This document shows, one piece after another, positions 41,360-50,589 of a stretch of DNA of 64,000 bases; position 1 is the stretch's first letter, and each line of letters opens with the position of its first letter. The stretch spans positions 1 to 64,000 of the forward strand of contig NZ_SUHQ01000004.1 in assembly GCF_004962245.1 (NCBI RefSeq). Direction: 5' to 3'. The notes beneath the pieces were generated by a model that searched no databases, was not told the origin of the DNA, and saw only the letters and a list, made by a program, of their open reading frames with translations. The translations under genes and the position numbers were made by a program. Source of the DNA: Mesorhizobium sp. (GTDB lineage Bacteria; Pseudomonadota; Alphaproteobacteria; Rhizobiales; Rhizobiaceae).

Positions 41360-42115
41360 ATGTACGACTTGCGAAAAAAATGTCTCTCTCTCGATCGCCT
41401 GATCGGCACTTTCTGCGCCATCCCGCATCCAGTGGCGGTCGAAGTTGCGGCCGCAAGCGGGGTCGATTTCCTGTGCATCGACTGGGAGCATTCGCAGATT
41501 GGCCGCGAGCGGATCGAGGATCTGGTCCGTGCCGCCGACGTCCACAGGGTTCCTGCGATGGTGCGTGTGCCGGGCCACACGCCGGAGTGGATTGCGGCCG
41601 CGCTCGACGCCGGCGCGTCAGGCGTCCTGGTGCCGCGCATCTCGACGGCCGAGCAAGCGCGCATGACGGTCATGGCCTGCCGTTATCCGCCTGTCGGCGC
41701 ACGCGGCGTCGGTCCAGGCCGTGCCGCCGGCTATGGCTACAGGATTCCGGACTATCTCAAGTCGGCCAACGAGGCCCTGGCGGTCGCGATCCAGGTCGAG
41801 ACGGCCGAGGGCCTCGCCAACATTGACGACATTGTCCAGGTCGACGGCGTCGACGTGATCTTCATTGGTCCCGGCGACCTGTCGGTCTCGATCGACGCCA
41901 TGGGGCCAGCCGGCCAGGACAAGCTCAATGCCGCGATTATCAGGATCGCGGCTGCGGCGCGCGCGGCCCGCAAGACCGTCGGCATCTTTCGCCCTTCGGC
42001 GGAGGATGTCGGCAAATGGTCGAAGCACGGTATCAGCTTCTACATGCTGGCCAGCGACACGATGTTTCTCGGCGCCGGCCTTGCCGCCGGTACCGCCTCC
42101 GCGCGTAGCGCCTGA
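41360..42115 (+). CDS. HpcH/HpaI-family aldolase
   Basis: 251 residues. Class II pyruvate-type aldolase that cleaves 2-keto-4-hydroxy acids. Seen: FLCIDWEHSQIG, MVRVPGHTPEWIAAALDAGASGVLVPR, metal Glu in AIQVETAEGLAN and metal Asp in FIGPGDLSVSI, GRAAGYGY. The usual length is about 255. It would release pyruvate or a similar keto acid from the compound brought in by the TRAP system. ATG has GGAGA 8-9 bases upstream. Confidence 0.9.
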   Translation: MYDLRKKCLSLDRLIGTFCAIPHPVAVEVAAASGVDFLCIDWEHSQIGRERIEDLVRAADVHRVPAMVRVPGHTPEWIAAALDAGASGVLVPRISTAEQARMTVMACRYPPVGARGVGPGRAAGYGYRIPDYLKSANEALAVAIQVETAEGLANIDDIVQVDGVDVIFIGPGDLSVSIDAMGPAGQDKLNAAIIRIAAAARAARKTVGIFRPSAEDVGKWSKHGISFYMLASDTMFLGAGLAAGTASARSA

Positions 42116-42130
42116 TAGCAAGAGTCTGGC

Positions 42131-43087
42131 ATGAAGATAATCAAGACCGACGGCGTGTTGTCAGTCGAGGAAGAGCAGCTGCGCTACCTCGACGGCTTGA
42201 ACGCCGAGTTTGTCGAAAAGACACTCCTCACGGAGGACGCCCTGATCGAACAGTGCCGTGACGCTGATGCATTGATGATACTGCGGGAGCCGATCACGGC
42301 TCGCGTGCTGGCGGAACTGAAGAACCTCAAGGTCATCGGGCGGTTCGGCGTAGGCCTCGACTCGATCGATATCGAGGCCGCCAGCCGTGCCGGCGTTCAG
42401 GTAACCTATGTGCCGGACGCCAATCTGGTGGAGGTGAGCACGCATGCCATGGCCCTGATCCTGGCCCTGACGCGCAGGCTGAAACAGTTCGACAGCGCAG
42501 TCCGCGCAGGGCGCTGGGCGGCAATGGCCGATGGTGCCGGCATCACGCGCCCGGACAGGCAGAGTCTCGGCCTGATCGGCTTCGGCCAGATCGGACGCCT
42601 GACTGCCGAGCGGGCGCGGGTCTTCGGCTACCATGTCATCGCGTACGACCCGCACATGCCGGCACAGCGCATTACGGCCGGTGGTGCTGAACCGGTCGGT
42701 TTCGATGAGCTGCTTGCCAGGGCCGACATCGTCTCACTCCACGTTCCCGCGACACCGGAAACCAGAAACATCATGTCGGCCGAAGCCCTGTCGCGCATGA
42801 AGGAAGGGGCGATCCTTATCAACGTGTCCCGTGGCGGCCTGGTCGACGAGGTCGCATTGGCGGATCTGATCCGGCGCCGCCATCTGGCGGGCGCCGGCAT
42901 CGACACATTCGAGCAGGAGCCGCCTTCGCCCGACAATCCGCTGCTGGCGCTGGACACCGTCCTGGTCAGTCCACACGCGGCGCACTACTCGACCCAATCT
43001 TACGCCGAGGTTCGCAACAAGGTGTTTTCCGATGTCGCATCGGTCCTGCGCGGCGGCAAGCCGGTATATCCGGTCAACCGGATATGA
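42131..43087 (+). CDS. D-2-hydroxyacid dehydrogenase
   Basis: 318 residues, NAD-dependent. Substrate-domain segment ILREPITARVLAELKNLKVIGRFGVGLDSIDIEAA, nucleotide motif GFGQIGRLTAERARVFG, catalytic Arg in NVSRGGLVDE, Glu in DTFEQEPPSPDNPL and His in VSPHAAHYS. Complete family fold. Follows the aldolase by 15 bases and probably reduces or oxidises the hydroxy/keto acid of the same pathway. Last gene of the operon that begins at 35260. Confidence 0.93.
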   Translation: MKIIKTDGVLSVEEEQLRYLDGLNAEFVEKTLLTEDALIEQCRDADALMILREPITARVLAELKNLKVIGRFGVGLDSIDIEAASRAGVQVTYVPDANLVEVSTHAMALILALTRRLKQFDSAVRAGRWAAMADGAGITRPDRQSLGLIGFGQIGRLTAERARVFGYHVIAYDPHMPAQRITAGGAEPVGFDELLARADIVSLHVPATPETRNIMSAEALSRMKEGAILINVSRGGLVDEVALADLIRRRHLAGAGIDTFEQEPPSPDNPLLALDTVLVSPHAAHYSTQSYAEVRNKVFSDVASVLRGGKPVYPVNRI

Positions 43088-43108
43088 CTGCTCGCGGCTG
43101 CAAGTAGC

Positions 43109-43567
43109 TCAGCCCCGCTTCGGCTTGTCGCGGCGCTCGACGATATAGATGTGGTCGGCCACCAGGACCACATCGCCATGCTGGTTGATCACCTCGCAGC
43201 GCTCGATGACCCGGCCCGAACCCGGCCGCTTCGGGTCGTCTTCCTTGGCCGAGATGGTCGTGCGGGTCTTGATCGTATCGCCGATGAACACCGGCTTGAT
43301 GAAGCGCAACCTGTCGTAGCCATAGGAAAAGGCGAGCGGATTGACGACGCTTGCCGTCAGTCCAACACCGACCGAGAAGACCAGCGTACCGTGGGCGATG
43401 CGCTGGCCGAACGGCGTCGTCTTCATGAACTCGGCGTCCATGTGGTGGGGAAAGAAATCGCCTGTATGGCCGGCATGAACGACGAAGTCGGTCTCGGTGA
43501 TGGTGCGTCCGCTGGTCGTGCGCGACGAGCCGATCTGGTAGTCTTCAAAGTAGACCGCCTGCTCCAT
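43109..43567 (-). CDS. MaoC-like hydratase/dehydratase
   Basis: 152 residues, hot-dog fold. Seen: [41 protein letters not shown], which contains the hydratase Asp/His motif (D..P.H.......G..IAHG), then [20 protein letters not shown]. It would add or remove water on an enoyl thioester or a similar acid. Last gene of the leftward sugar operon; start 1 base after the Gfo/Idh stop. An open extension to 44038 is a shadow. The [18 protein letters not shown] segment recurs in the MaoC protein at 59276-59839. Confidence 0.88.
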   Translation of the reverse strand: MEQAVYFEDYQIGSSRTTSGRTITETDFVVHAGHTGDFFPHHMDAEFMKTTPFGQRIAHGTLVFSVGVGLTASVVNPLAFSYGYDRLRFIKPVFIGDTIKTRTTISAKEDDPKRPGSGRVIERCEVINQHGDVVLVADHIYIVERRDKPKRG

Positions 43568-43568
43568 G

Positions 43569-44645
43569 TCAGGGCCTCGTCGCGATCGGTGTTGCCGGCC
43601 CCGCGCTCGATTGGTAGGCGGCCTCGACAAGCGCCATGGTGTTCCAGCCGTCCTCGACGGAACTGACAAGTTCGGCGTCCTCACCGCAAGCGTAGCGCTG
43701 GACATTGGCCATGCGGCCAACAAAGGCGTCCGGAAACCATTCGCCGACGAGCGGCACCGTAACCCAGTCGGAGCCACCCTTCGGATGGATTTCGAGAATA
43801 TCAGGCTCGCCGCGCGGATAGTCGAGATTGAGCCCGAGTTTGAGGTAGGCGGCGCCCTCGGTGCCGCAGATGCGGAACTCGCAAGCCTGGTGCCTGCGGC
43901 CAAATTTATGGTCGTGATTGATCGACAGCGCACAGCGCACGGTATCGCCGTAGTCGAGGATCGCGCTGGTGCGCGTTTGCGCGACCTTGTGGCCGGGATG
44001 GCCGAGCGTCTTGGCGTGAATGCCATGCGGATCGCCAAGCAATTGCCGGATCAGGTCGAGATAATGGATCGAATGCATGGCGATCTCGACACGCGGCGCC
44101 TTCAGCAGAAACTCCCAGAGCTGCCAAGGCGTCGCCAGCGCCAGCCATGCGTCGAAATCGACCACGTCGCCCAGCCAACCCTTGGCGATCGCATCCTTCA
44201 GCGCCAGCATCATCGGCGCGAAGCGGAGCTGGAAATTCACAGCGGCCTTCAGGTTTTTGGAGCGGCAGATTTCGAGAATTTCGGTGGCCTCGCCGAGGTC
44301 GCTGCCCATCGGCTTCTGGATCAGCGCCACAGCATTGTCGGGCAACGCCCTGAGCACCCCGGCATGATGGGCCGGCGGCGTCGCCAGATCGAAGACGGCC
44401 TCCTTGATTGACGCGGCTTCCTCGACCGACCGGTAAGCGGTGACACCCCATTTTGCCGCCAGTCTTTCCGCCTTGGCATGGTCGGGATCGAAAAGCCCGG
44501 CGACCGGAAAGCCGGCTGTCCCATAGGCGGGGAAATGCGCATCGCCGACGATCGACCCGGCGCCGAAAATCACGATCGGCTTGGGCTTTGACGGCTGCGC
44601 CCAGCCTTGAGAGAGCGAGGCGGGATCGAAAACGCCATCAGTCAT
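43569..44645 (-). CDS. Gfo/Idh/MocA-family sugar dehydrogenase
   Basis: 358 residues, NAD(P)-dependent. Nucleotide motif [14 protein letters not shown] at about 27, EKP-type catalytic motif appears as QKPMG, Glu replaced by Gln; [14 protein letters not shown] and a large C-terminal sheet follow. Probably oxidises a sugar to its lactone or a hydroxyl of a sugar acid. The EKP to QKP change is a deviation from the canonical motif, but Lys is kept. Overlaps the mutarotase gene by 8 bases; ATG at 44645 preferred over the open extension. Confidence 0.88.
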   Translation of the reverse strand: MTDGVFDPASLSQGWAQPSKPKPIVIFGAGSIVGDAHFPAYGTAGFPVAGLFDPDHAKAERLAAKWGVTAYRSVEEAASIKEAVFDLATPPAHHAGVLRALPDNAVALIQKPMGSDLGEATEILEICRSKNLKAAVNFQLRFAPMMLALKDAIAKGWLGDVVDFDAWLALATPWQLWEFLLKAPRVEIAMHSIHYLDLIRQLLGDPHGIHAKTLGHPGHKVAQTRTSAILDYGDTVRCALSINHDHKFGRRHQACEFRICGTEGAAYLKLGLNLDYPRGEPDILEIHPKGGSDWVTVPLVGEWFPDAFVGRMANVQRYACGEDAELVSSVEDGWNTMALVEAAYQSSAGPATPIATRP

Positions 44646-44967
44646 GATGGAAGACTTCGTCCATCGTCGCCCACCACTCACCCTCCTTGCGGGTCGGGAG
44701 CGGCTCCTGGCAAGGCATGCAGAGCGCCCACCATTCCTGCGTCTTGGGATCGGCCGCCATCTTCGCCATGTCGGCGGCATAGTCGGTGCCGTGGTACTCG
44801 AAAGTGCTGAACAAAAGGTGCTCCGGCTCCTTGAGATAGATCGAATAGTTCTTGATGTTGCAGGCGGAAATCATGGCAAGCACATCAGGCCAGACGGCAG
44901 CGTGAAGCCGCACATATTCAGCGACCTTTTCCGGCTTGAGGCCGAGCACCATTCCCATCCGCTGCAT
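44638..44967 (-). CDS. L-rhamnose mutarotase-family protein
   Basis: 109 residues, RhaM/FucU-like ferredoxin fold of the DUF718 group. Interconverts anomers of a deoxy sugar. Seen: RMGMVLGLKPEKVAEYVRLHAAVWPDVLAMISACNIKNYSIYL with the active-site His in LHAAVWP, and DPKTQEWWALCMPCQEPLP. Ribosome site AGGAAC next to ATG at 44967. Its presence points to L-rhamnose, L-fucose or a related sugar as the operon's substrate. Confidence 0.9.
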   Translation of the reverse strand: MQRMGMVLGLKPEKVAEYVRLHAAVWPDVLAMISACNIKNYSIYLKEPEHLLFSTFEYHGTDYAADMAKMAADPKTQEWWALCMPCQEPLPTRKEGEWWATMDEVFHHD

Positions 44968-44978
44968 GTTCCTGCTCC

Positions 44979-46091
44979 CTATTTTGTTATCGACGTGGTG
45001 AATTCCGCGATGCTCTTCGCCTTGACGGCATCCCAATCCCAGTCGACGCCGATGCCGGGCTCGTCCGGCGCCAAAGCGTGCCCGTCCTCGATGCGCATTT
45101 TCTTGCCGGTCAGATCGTCAAGCTGGGGAATATACTCGACATATCGGCCGTTCTGAATGGCGCAGGTCAGGCTGACATGCAGTTCCATCAGGAAATGCGG
45201 GCAGACCGGGATGTCGAACGCCTCGGCCGCATGCGCCACCTTCAGCCAGGGCGTGATGCCGCCGATGCGGCCGACATCGACCTGCACGATCGAGCAGCCG
45301 CCTTTTTGCATATACTCGCGGAAATGCCGGATCGAATAGAGCGACTCGCCGATGGCGATCGGCGTCGACGTCGCATTCGACAGGCGCACATGGCCGTCAA
45401 TGTCGTCGGCCGGCAGCGGTTCCTCGATCCAGGCGAGGTCGAGCTCGCGCAGTCGCTCCGCCCGGCGGATCGCCTCGTCGACCGAAAAGCCCTGGTTGCA
45501 GTCGGTCATGATCTCGTAGGACGAGCCGACCGCCTGGCGCACCGCCGTCAGCCGGGCGAGATCCTCGGAGCCGTGCGGCTTGCCGATTTTGACCTTCGAG
45601 CCGCGAAAACCTTTGGCCTTGGCGGCCAGCGCATCCTCGACCAGCGCCTCGGTCTCGATATGCAGCCAGCCGCCTTCGGTCGTGTAAAGCGGGCAGCGGT
45701 CCTTGGCGCCGCCGGCCAGCTTCCACAGCGGCAGGCTTTGCTTCTTCGCCCGCAGATCCCAAAGTGCGGTATCGATGGCCGCCAGCGCGATTGCCGTGAT
45801 CGCGCCGATCGTCGTGGCGTGGGTGGCGAATTCGAGCTCGTGCCAGATAGCCTCGATCATCTCGGCGTCGCGGCCGATCAGCCGCGGTGCAAGATGGTCG
45901 GCCAACAGCCGCATCACTGAGGAGCCGCCGGTGCCGATCGTGTAGCTGTAGCCGGTGCCGACCGCGCCGTCGGCGTCGGTGATGGTGACGATCGGCGTTT
46001 CCTGCGACACGAAACTCTGGATCGCATCGGTGCGCTTGACCTTCGGCACCAGGTCGACCATGCGCAGTTCGACGTTCTCAATCTTTGCCAT
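44979..46091 (-). CDS. enolase-superfamily dehydratase (mandelate racemase/muconate lactonizing group)
   Basis: 370 residues. Capping domain 1-120, then a TIM barrel with Lys pair in SKVKIGK, metal ligands Asp in TDCNQGF, Glu in WIEEPL and Glu in IGESLY, and His in CPHFLMELH. The KxK and His make it an acid-sugar dehydratase type (aldonate to 2-keto-3-deoxyaldonate). With mutarotase, dehydrogenase and lactonase encoded around it, an L-fuconate or L-rhamnonate type substrate is inferred. 4 bases after the transporter ATPase gene. Confidence 0.9.
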   Translation of the reverse strand: MAKIENVELRMVDLVPKVKRTDAIQSFVSQETPIVTITDADGAVGTGYSYTIGTGGSSVMRLLADHLAPRLIGRDAEMIEAIWHELEFATHATTIGAITAIALAAIDTALWDLRAKKQSLPLWKLAGGAKDRCPLYTTEGGWLHIETEALVEDALAAKAKGFRGSKVKIGKPHGSEDLARLTAVRQAVGSSYEIMTDCNQGFSVDEAIRRAERLRELDLAWIEEPLPADDIDGHVRLSNATSTPIAIGESLYSIRHFREYMQKGGCSIVQVDVGRIGGITPWLKVAHAAEAFDIPVCPHFLMELHVSLTCAIQNGRYVEYIPQLDDLTGKKMRIEDGHALAPDEPGIGVDWDWDAVKAKSIAEFTTSITK

Positions 46092-46095
46092 GACG

Positions 46096-47193
46096 CTAAC
46101 CTCGCAATGTCTTGCCTGTTTCAGCAGAAAACAAATGGGCCTGCGACAAGTCCAGGCTCATCTTAACCCGATCACCTGGCCTGAGCGGCTTTGGATTGAG
46201 CATACGCGATACCCAGTCGCTACCGTTGAATTCGGCGAACACCAGAGTCTCGTTACCGAGCGGTTCGGTGACGGTCACCGGCAAGTCCATCTGGTGGACA
46301 TCGGCGTCTTCGCCGGAACTGATGCCGTGTCCCGTCGGGTAGATATCGTCGGGCCTGAGACCGAAGACGACCTTGTCGCCGGTCCCGACACTGGCCTTGA
46401 ACTGGCTGGGCAGGGGCAGCCTCTCGCCGCTGGCGAACAGCAGCTGTCCGTCATCGACGGCCGCCTCGTGCAGATTCATCGGCGGCGAGCCGATAAAGCC
46501 CGCAACGAAGCGCGTCTGCGGCCGGCGGAAAACCTCGTCGGGTGTGCCGACCTGCTCGATGAATCCGTCGCGCATGATGACGATGCGGTCGGCGAGCGTC
46601 ATCGCCTCGACCTGGTCATGGGTGACGTAGATCACCGTCGACTGGACCTTGGCGTGCAGCTTCTTGATCTCGGTGCGCATCTGCGTCCGAAGCTTGGCGT
46701 CGAGATTGGAAAGCGGCTCGTCGAACAGGAAGACATCGGGATCGCGCACGATGGCGCGGCCCATGGCGACACGCTGGCGCTGTCCGCCCGACAGCTGCGA
46801 CGGCCGGCGGTCGAGCAACTGGTCGAGGCCGAGAATGCCCGATGCCTCGGCGACGCGGCGATCCATTTCTTCTTTTGCGGCACCAGCGATCTTTAGCGAG
46901 AAGCCGAGGTTTTCGCGCACCGTCATATGCGGGTAGAGCGCGTAGGACTGGAACACCATAGAGATGTTGCGCGAGCGCGGCGGCAGGTCGTTGACCTTGC
47001 GGCCGCCGATCTCGATGAGCCCGTCGCTGACGTCCTCGAGTCCGGCGATCATGCGCAAGGTCGTCGACTTGCCGCAGCCGGACGGCCCGACCAGCGCGAT
47101 GAACTCGCGGTCGGCGACCTCGAGGTCGATGCCGTGCACGACGGCCACCGGGCCGTAGCTTTTGGTGAGTTTCTTGAGGGATACGGTTGCCAT
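46096..47193 (-). CDS. CUT1 sugar ABC ATPase, UgpC/MsmK-like
   Basis: 365 residues. Walker A GPSGCGKSTT, Q loop VFQSYALYPHMTV, signature LSGGQRQRVAMGRA, Walker B VFLFDEPLSNLD, H loop YVTHDQVEAMTLADR, and C-terminal OB-fold/TOBE part about 240-365. Normal length. Works with the two permeases encoded next upstream (1-base gap). Confidence 0.94.
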   Translation of the reverse strand: MATVSLKKLTKSYGPVAVVHGIDLEVADREFIALVGPSGCGKSTTLRMIAGLEDVSDGLIEIGGRKVNDLPPRSRNISMVFQSYALYPHMTVRENLGFSLKIAGAAKEEMDRRVAEASGILGLDQLLDRRPSQLSGGQRQRVAMGRAIVRDPDVFLFDEPLSNLDAKLRTQMRTEIKKLHAKVQSTVIYVTHDQVEAMTLADRIVIMRDGFIEQVGTPDEVFRRPQTRFVAGFIGSPPMNLHEAAVDDGQLLFASGERLPLPSQFKASVGTGDKVVFGLRPDDIYPTGHGISSGEDADVHQMDLPVTVTEPLGNETLVFAEFNGSDWVSRMLNPKPLRPGDRVKMSLDLSQAHLFSAETGKTLRG

Positions 47194-47194
47194 G

Positions 47195-48070
47195 TCAGCC
47201 TTTCACCGCGCCGGAGGTCAGGCCGCCGACGAGATGTTTCTGGACGATGAAGGTAAGCGTGAGCGCCGGTATGATCATGACCACGGCCAGTGCGCACATG
47301 CCGCGCCAGTCGATGGTGAATTCGGCCGTATAGTCGAGCAGGCCCACCGGCAGCGTCTTGGAGTTGATCGAGCGCGTCAGCTGCGAGGCCAGCGCGAACT
47401 CGTTCCACGAGGTGAGGAAGGCAAAGATGCCGGCCGAGGCGATGCCGGGCCCGGCGAGCGGGAACTCGACCTGCCAGAAGGCCTGCCAGCGCGTGCAGCC
47501 GTCGATTTGCGCCGCTTCGGCGAGATCCTTCGGCACCTGGCGGAAAAAACCGTCGATCAGCCAGATGGTGAACGGCACATTGAGCGCGACATAGACCAGG
47601 ATCAGCCCGAAATGCGTGTCGATGATGCCGAGCCGCGCAAAGACGAAGAACAGCGGCAGCGACAGCGCGATGCCGGGCACGGTGCGCGTCAGCATCAGGC
47701 CGAGGAACATCGCCGACTTGGCGCGGAAGCGATAGCGGGCAAAGGCATAGCCACCGGCCATGCCGATGACGATGGCGATCACCGTCGAGGTCACCGAGAT
47801 GATCAGCGAATTGCGGAAATAGTCGAACACCGGAATGCCGCCCTTGCCGACGCCGCTGAACATGGCGACGTAGGCGTCGAGCGAGAGTTCCCGCGGAATC
47901 CACACCGGTGGCTTGGCCATGATCTCGACGGTCGGCCGCAGCGACGACAGCACGATCCAGATGCCGGGCAGGCAGATGACCAGCATGGCCAGGAACAATC
48001 CAACGCCGTGAGCGATGCCGAGCGCCTTGTTGCGGGCGCGATGCAGGCTGTTCTGGTCCATCCTCACCAC
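47195..48070 (-). CDS. CUT1 sugar ABC permease, MalG-like
   Basis: 291 residues, six transmembrane helices. EAA loop DLAEAAQIDGCTRWQAFWQVEFPLAGPGI; FAFLTSWNEFALASQLT near the end is typical of MalG-type partners. Overlaps the other permease by 7 bases. Confidence 0.93.
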   Translation of the reverse strand: MVRMDQNSLHRARNKALGIAHGVGLFLAMLVICLPGIWIVLSSLRPTVEIMAKPPVWIPRELSLDAYVAMFSGVGKGGIPVFDYFRNSLIISVTSTVIAIVIGMAGGYAFARYRFRAKSAMFLGLMLTRTVPGIALSLPLFFVFARLGIIDTHFGLILVYVALNVPFTIWLIDGFFRQVPKDLAEAAQIDGCTRWQAFWQVEFPLAGPGIASAGIFAFLTSWNEFALASQLTRSINSKTLPVGLLDYTAEFTIDWRGMCALAVVMIIPALTLTFIVQKHLVGGLTSGAVKG

Positions 48071-48960
48071 TCCGCAGCGATCTGCGTGCGCGCCGCGGCG
48101 AGCTTGCGATAGAAATAGACGGTGAACAGGATGGACAGCAGGATTGAGAAATAGGCCATGGCGTTGGCCAGGCCCATCCTGGCGTCGCTGTAGGCGGTGC
48201 GCGCGACGAGCGTCCAGACGAGCTCGGTGCGGCCGGCGGGGCCGCCGTCGGTCATGATCTTGACGATGTCATAGGCGCGCGCCACGTCGAGCGAGCGGAT
48301 GGTCATGGCGATGAAGGCAAACGGCATGATGAACGGCCAGGTGACATAGCGGAATGTCTGCCACGGCGTGCAGCCGTCGACGCGCGCCGCCTCGACCGGC
48401 TCGCGCGGCATGGCCAGCAACCCGGCGAGGATCAGGATCGCGAACACCGAGGTCGACGACCAGATTTCGGCGGTGAGGATGGCGATGAAGGCGAGATTGC
48501 CGTCGATCAGCCATGGGATGGCGCGGTCGGTCAGGCCGAGCGCCTGCAAGGCGTTGTTCACCAGGCCGATATTGTCGTTGAACATGAATTTGAACTGGAA
48601 GCCGACGAGGATCGGCGAAAACATCATCGGGAACATCATGATGGTGCGCAGCACCCGCTGTCCGCGCGAGGCCTTCTCCACCAGCAGCGCCAGCCCAAGC
48701 CCGATCACCATTTCGAGGTTGAGCGCCACCGTCAGCAGCACCACGGTGCGGGCGAAGGCGATCCAGAAATCCCCGTTGGTCAGGAGGTTGACGTAGTTGC
48801 GCGCGCCGATGAAGACCCAGAGTGTCTCAGGCTTGGTCAACCGGAACGGCGTGAAGCTGGAATAGAGCGAAAGCAGCAGCGGCATGACCACCACCGCCGC
48901 CAGCACGATGACCGCCGGCAGCAGAAGCAGCAATGGCGGCGAGGGTCTCCAGCCTTTCAT
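48064..48960 (-). CDS. CUT1 sugar ABC permease, MalF-like
   Basis: 298 residues, six transmembrane helices (first about 10-35). EAA loop EPVEAARVDGCTPWQTFRYVTWPFIMPF. Its start lies 146 bases after the binding-protein stop, with a strong hairpin between. Confidence 0.93.
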   Translation of the reverse strand: MKGWRPSPPLLLLLPAVIVLAAVVVMPLLLSLYSSFTPFRLTKPETLWVFIGARNYVNLLTNGDFWIAFARTVVLLTVALNLEMVIGLGLALLVEKASRGQRVLRTIMMFPMMFSPILVGFQFKFMFNDNIGLVNNALQALGLTDRAIPWLIDGNLAFIAILTAEIWSSTSVFAILILAGLLAMPREPVEAARVDGCTPWQTFRYVTWPFIMPFAFIAMTIRSLDVARAYDIVKIMTDGGPAGRTELVWTLVARTAYSDARMGLANAMAYFSILLSILFTVYFYRKLAAARTQIAAEW

Positions 48961-49061
48961 ATCGATCCGGTTCTGGTTGGTGCCCGGATGCCGAAGGCCG
49001 CGATCGGCGAACGGTGATCAAGACAAGGCGTATTGCGCATGGGTCAGTCTGGAAACGGTTC

Positions 49062-49095
49062 GGGGACGCCGCTCTTCGGTAAGCGCGGCGCCCCC
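49062..49095 (-). promoter_or_regulatory. intercistronic hairpin after the sugar-binding protein gene
   Basis: Arms 49062-49072 and 49085-49095 pair over 11 positions with one mismatch, loop of 12, very GC-rich. It starts about 12 bases past the stop of the binding-protein gene and has no T run, so it fits an mRNA 3' protector or partial attenuator better than a full terminator. Confidence 0.55.
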
Positions 49096-49106
49096 GTGGG
49101 AGAATG

Positions 49107-50426
49107 TCAAAGCTTGCCGGCGTCCTCGAGGATCTGGGTGGCCTTGGCGGCAGCATCGTCCAGCGCCTGCTTGGAGGTCTTGTCGCCGAGGATGGCGGCC
49201 TGCAATTCGGGATAGACGGCGTTGGAAATTTCGATCCATTCGGGCGTCTGCGGCACGGCGAAAGCGTGCTTTGCCTCTTCCTGGAAAGCCGCAAGCACTT
49301 CCGCCTTGTAAGGATCGCCGGCCGCCTGCTGGATGTCCCAGTCCCACACCGCCGTGCGGGTCGGCAGCGGTCCTCCTGCGGCTTCAAGCTTCTGGCTGTC
49401 CTCGTTGGTCAGGAACCAGACCAGGGACGCGGCTGCTTCCTTGCTGGCGCAGTTTTCGGTGACTGAAAACCCATGATGTCCCGACCAGCCGGTGCGAATA
49501 CCGGCCGAGCCCTTCGGCGCCACCTTGACCCCGACATTGCCGGCGACCTTCGACGACTTCGGATCGTTGAAGAACCCTGCCCAGCCCGGCCAGTCGAGGT
49601 TGATGGCGACGGTGCCCGAGGCAAAACCCTGGCCGAGATCGTCCCAGAGATAGTTGGTCGTGCCGGCCGGCACCGCCTTGGCCTTGTAGAGATTGACGAA
49701 CCAGTCGAGCGCGTGCACGCCGGCCTCCGAGTTGAAGGCGGGCTTGCCGTCCTTGTCGAGATACTCGCCGCCGTCGGCAATGAGCATCTCGTAGAAGCGG
49801 CCGTTGATCGCCTCTTCCTTGCCGGCGAACTGTGTGCCGTAGAAATCCGGCGGGCTGGCGAAGAATTCCGCCTGCTGCGCGACCTCGTCCCAGGTGTCGG
49901 GCGGCACCAGCTCCGTGCCGTACTTGGCCTTGTAGGCGGCCTTCTTGGCTTCGTCCTGGTAGAGGCTCTTCTGGTAGTAGAGCGCCGAGACGTCGAACTG
50001 AGCGCGCGGCAGCATCACCAGCTTTTCGTCGAGTGTCGAGGCCTTGATCGTCGACGGCACGAAGGCGTCGATCTCTTCCTTGGGCAGCAGCGCGTTGAGA
50101 TCGGTGTAGATATCAGGATATTGCGGCGCGAAGGACGAGTGGTTCGAGCCGACGCACCAGTTGATGCTGCCGGACGCGATGTCCGACTTGATTTCCTTGT
50201 CGAGCTCGAAGTGGTTCTTCTTCGAGATCACGTTGACCTTGGCGCCGGTCAGTTTTTCCCATTCACCGATGCGCGCGTAGAGCCCTTCATATTGCTGGCC
50301 GCCGATCAGCTTGGCGTCGATGGTGACGCCGTCGAACTTGCCTGGCAGTTCGGCAGCAAAAGCAGCGCCCGCACCAAGTGCAAGCAGCGCCACGCCGGCC
50401 GACAAGCCGTAAAACAGGCTGGTCAT
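49107..50426 (-). CDS. CUT1 sugar-binding periplasmic protein
   Basis: 439 residues. Signal peptide about 1-24 (ending AAFAAE). Type 2 binding protein (maltose-binding group): GLYARIGEWEKLTGAKVNV, MLPRAQFDVSALYYQKSLY, FASGTVAINLDWPGWAGFF, WFLTNEDSQKLEAAGGPLPTRTAVWD. First gene of the leftward operon, divergent from IclR. Ligand probably a mono- or disaccharide; see mutarotase and dehydratase genes. TTTGGGAGGAAT region precedes the ATG. Confidence 0.93.
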   Translation of the reverse strand: MTSLFYGLSAGVALLALGAGAAFAAELPGKFDGVTIDAKLIGGQQYEGLYARIGEWEKLTGAKVNVISKKNHFELDKEIKSDIASGSINWCVGSNHSSFAPQYPDIYTDLNALLPKEEIDAFVPSTIKASTLDEKLVMLPRAQFDVSALYYQKSLYQDEAKKAAYKAKYGTELVPPDTWDEVAQQAEFFASPPDFYGTQFAGKEEAINGRFYEMLIADGGEYLDKDGKPAFNSEAGVHALDWFVNLYKAKAVPAGTTNYLWDDLGQGFASGTVAINLDWPGWAGFFNDPKSSKVAGNVGVKVAPKGSAGIRTGWSGHHGFSVTENCASKEAAASLVWFLTNEDSQKLEAAGGPLPTRTAVWDWDIQQAAGDPYKAEVLAAFQEEAKHAFAVPQTPEWIEISNAVYPELQAAILGDKTSKQALDDAAAKATQILEDAGKL

Positions 50427-50589
50427 TTGATTCCTCCCAAAGGCCTGCGTCGGCGAACTCGTATCGATCCGACTTGCAGCGCTTCATTCATATACAAACA
50501 AAACATTTACGCAGCCGTCAAGCTGAAAGTTCTTTCCGGATGCGGATCATTGTGCGTATATAAAAGCATAAATTCACTGGGGAGTGACT
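50427..50589. promoter_or_regulatory. divergent promoter region between sugar operon and IclR gene
   Basis: 163 bases that must carry both promoters. Two AT-rich patches stand out, CATATACAAACAAAACATTT near 50490-50509 and GTATATAAAAGCATAAATT near 50555-50573. They share a TATA(C/T)AAA core in the same orientation and may be IclR sites or -10 elements. No exact palindrome was found. Confidence 0.35.
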
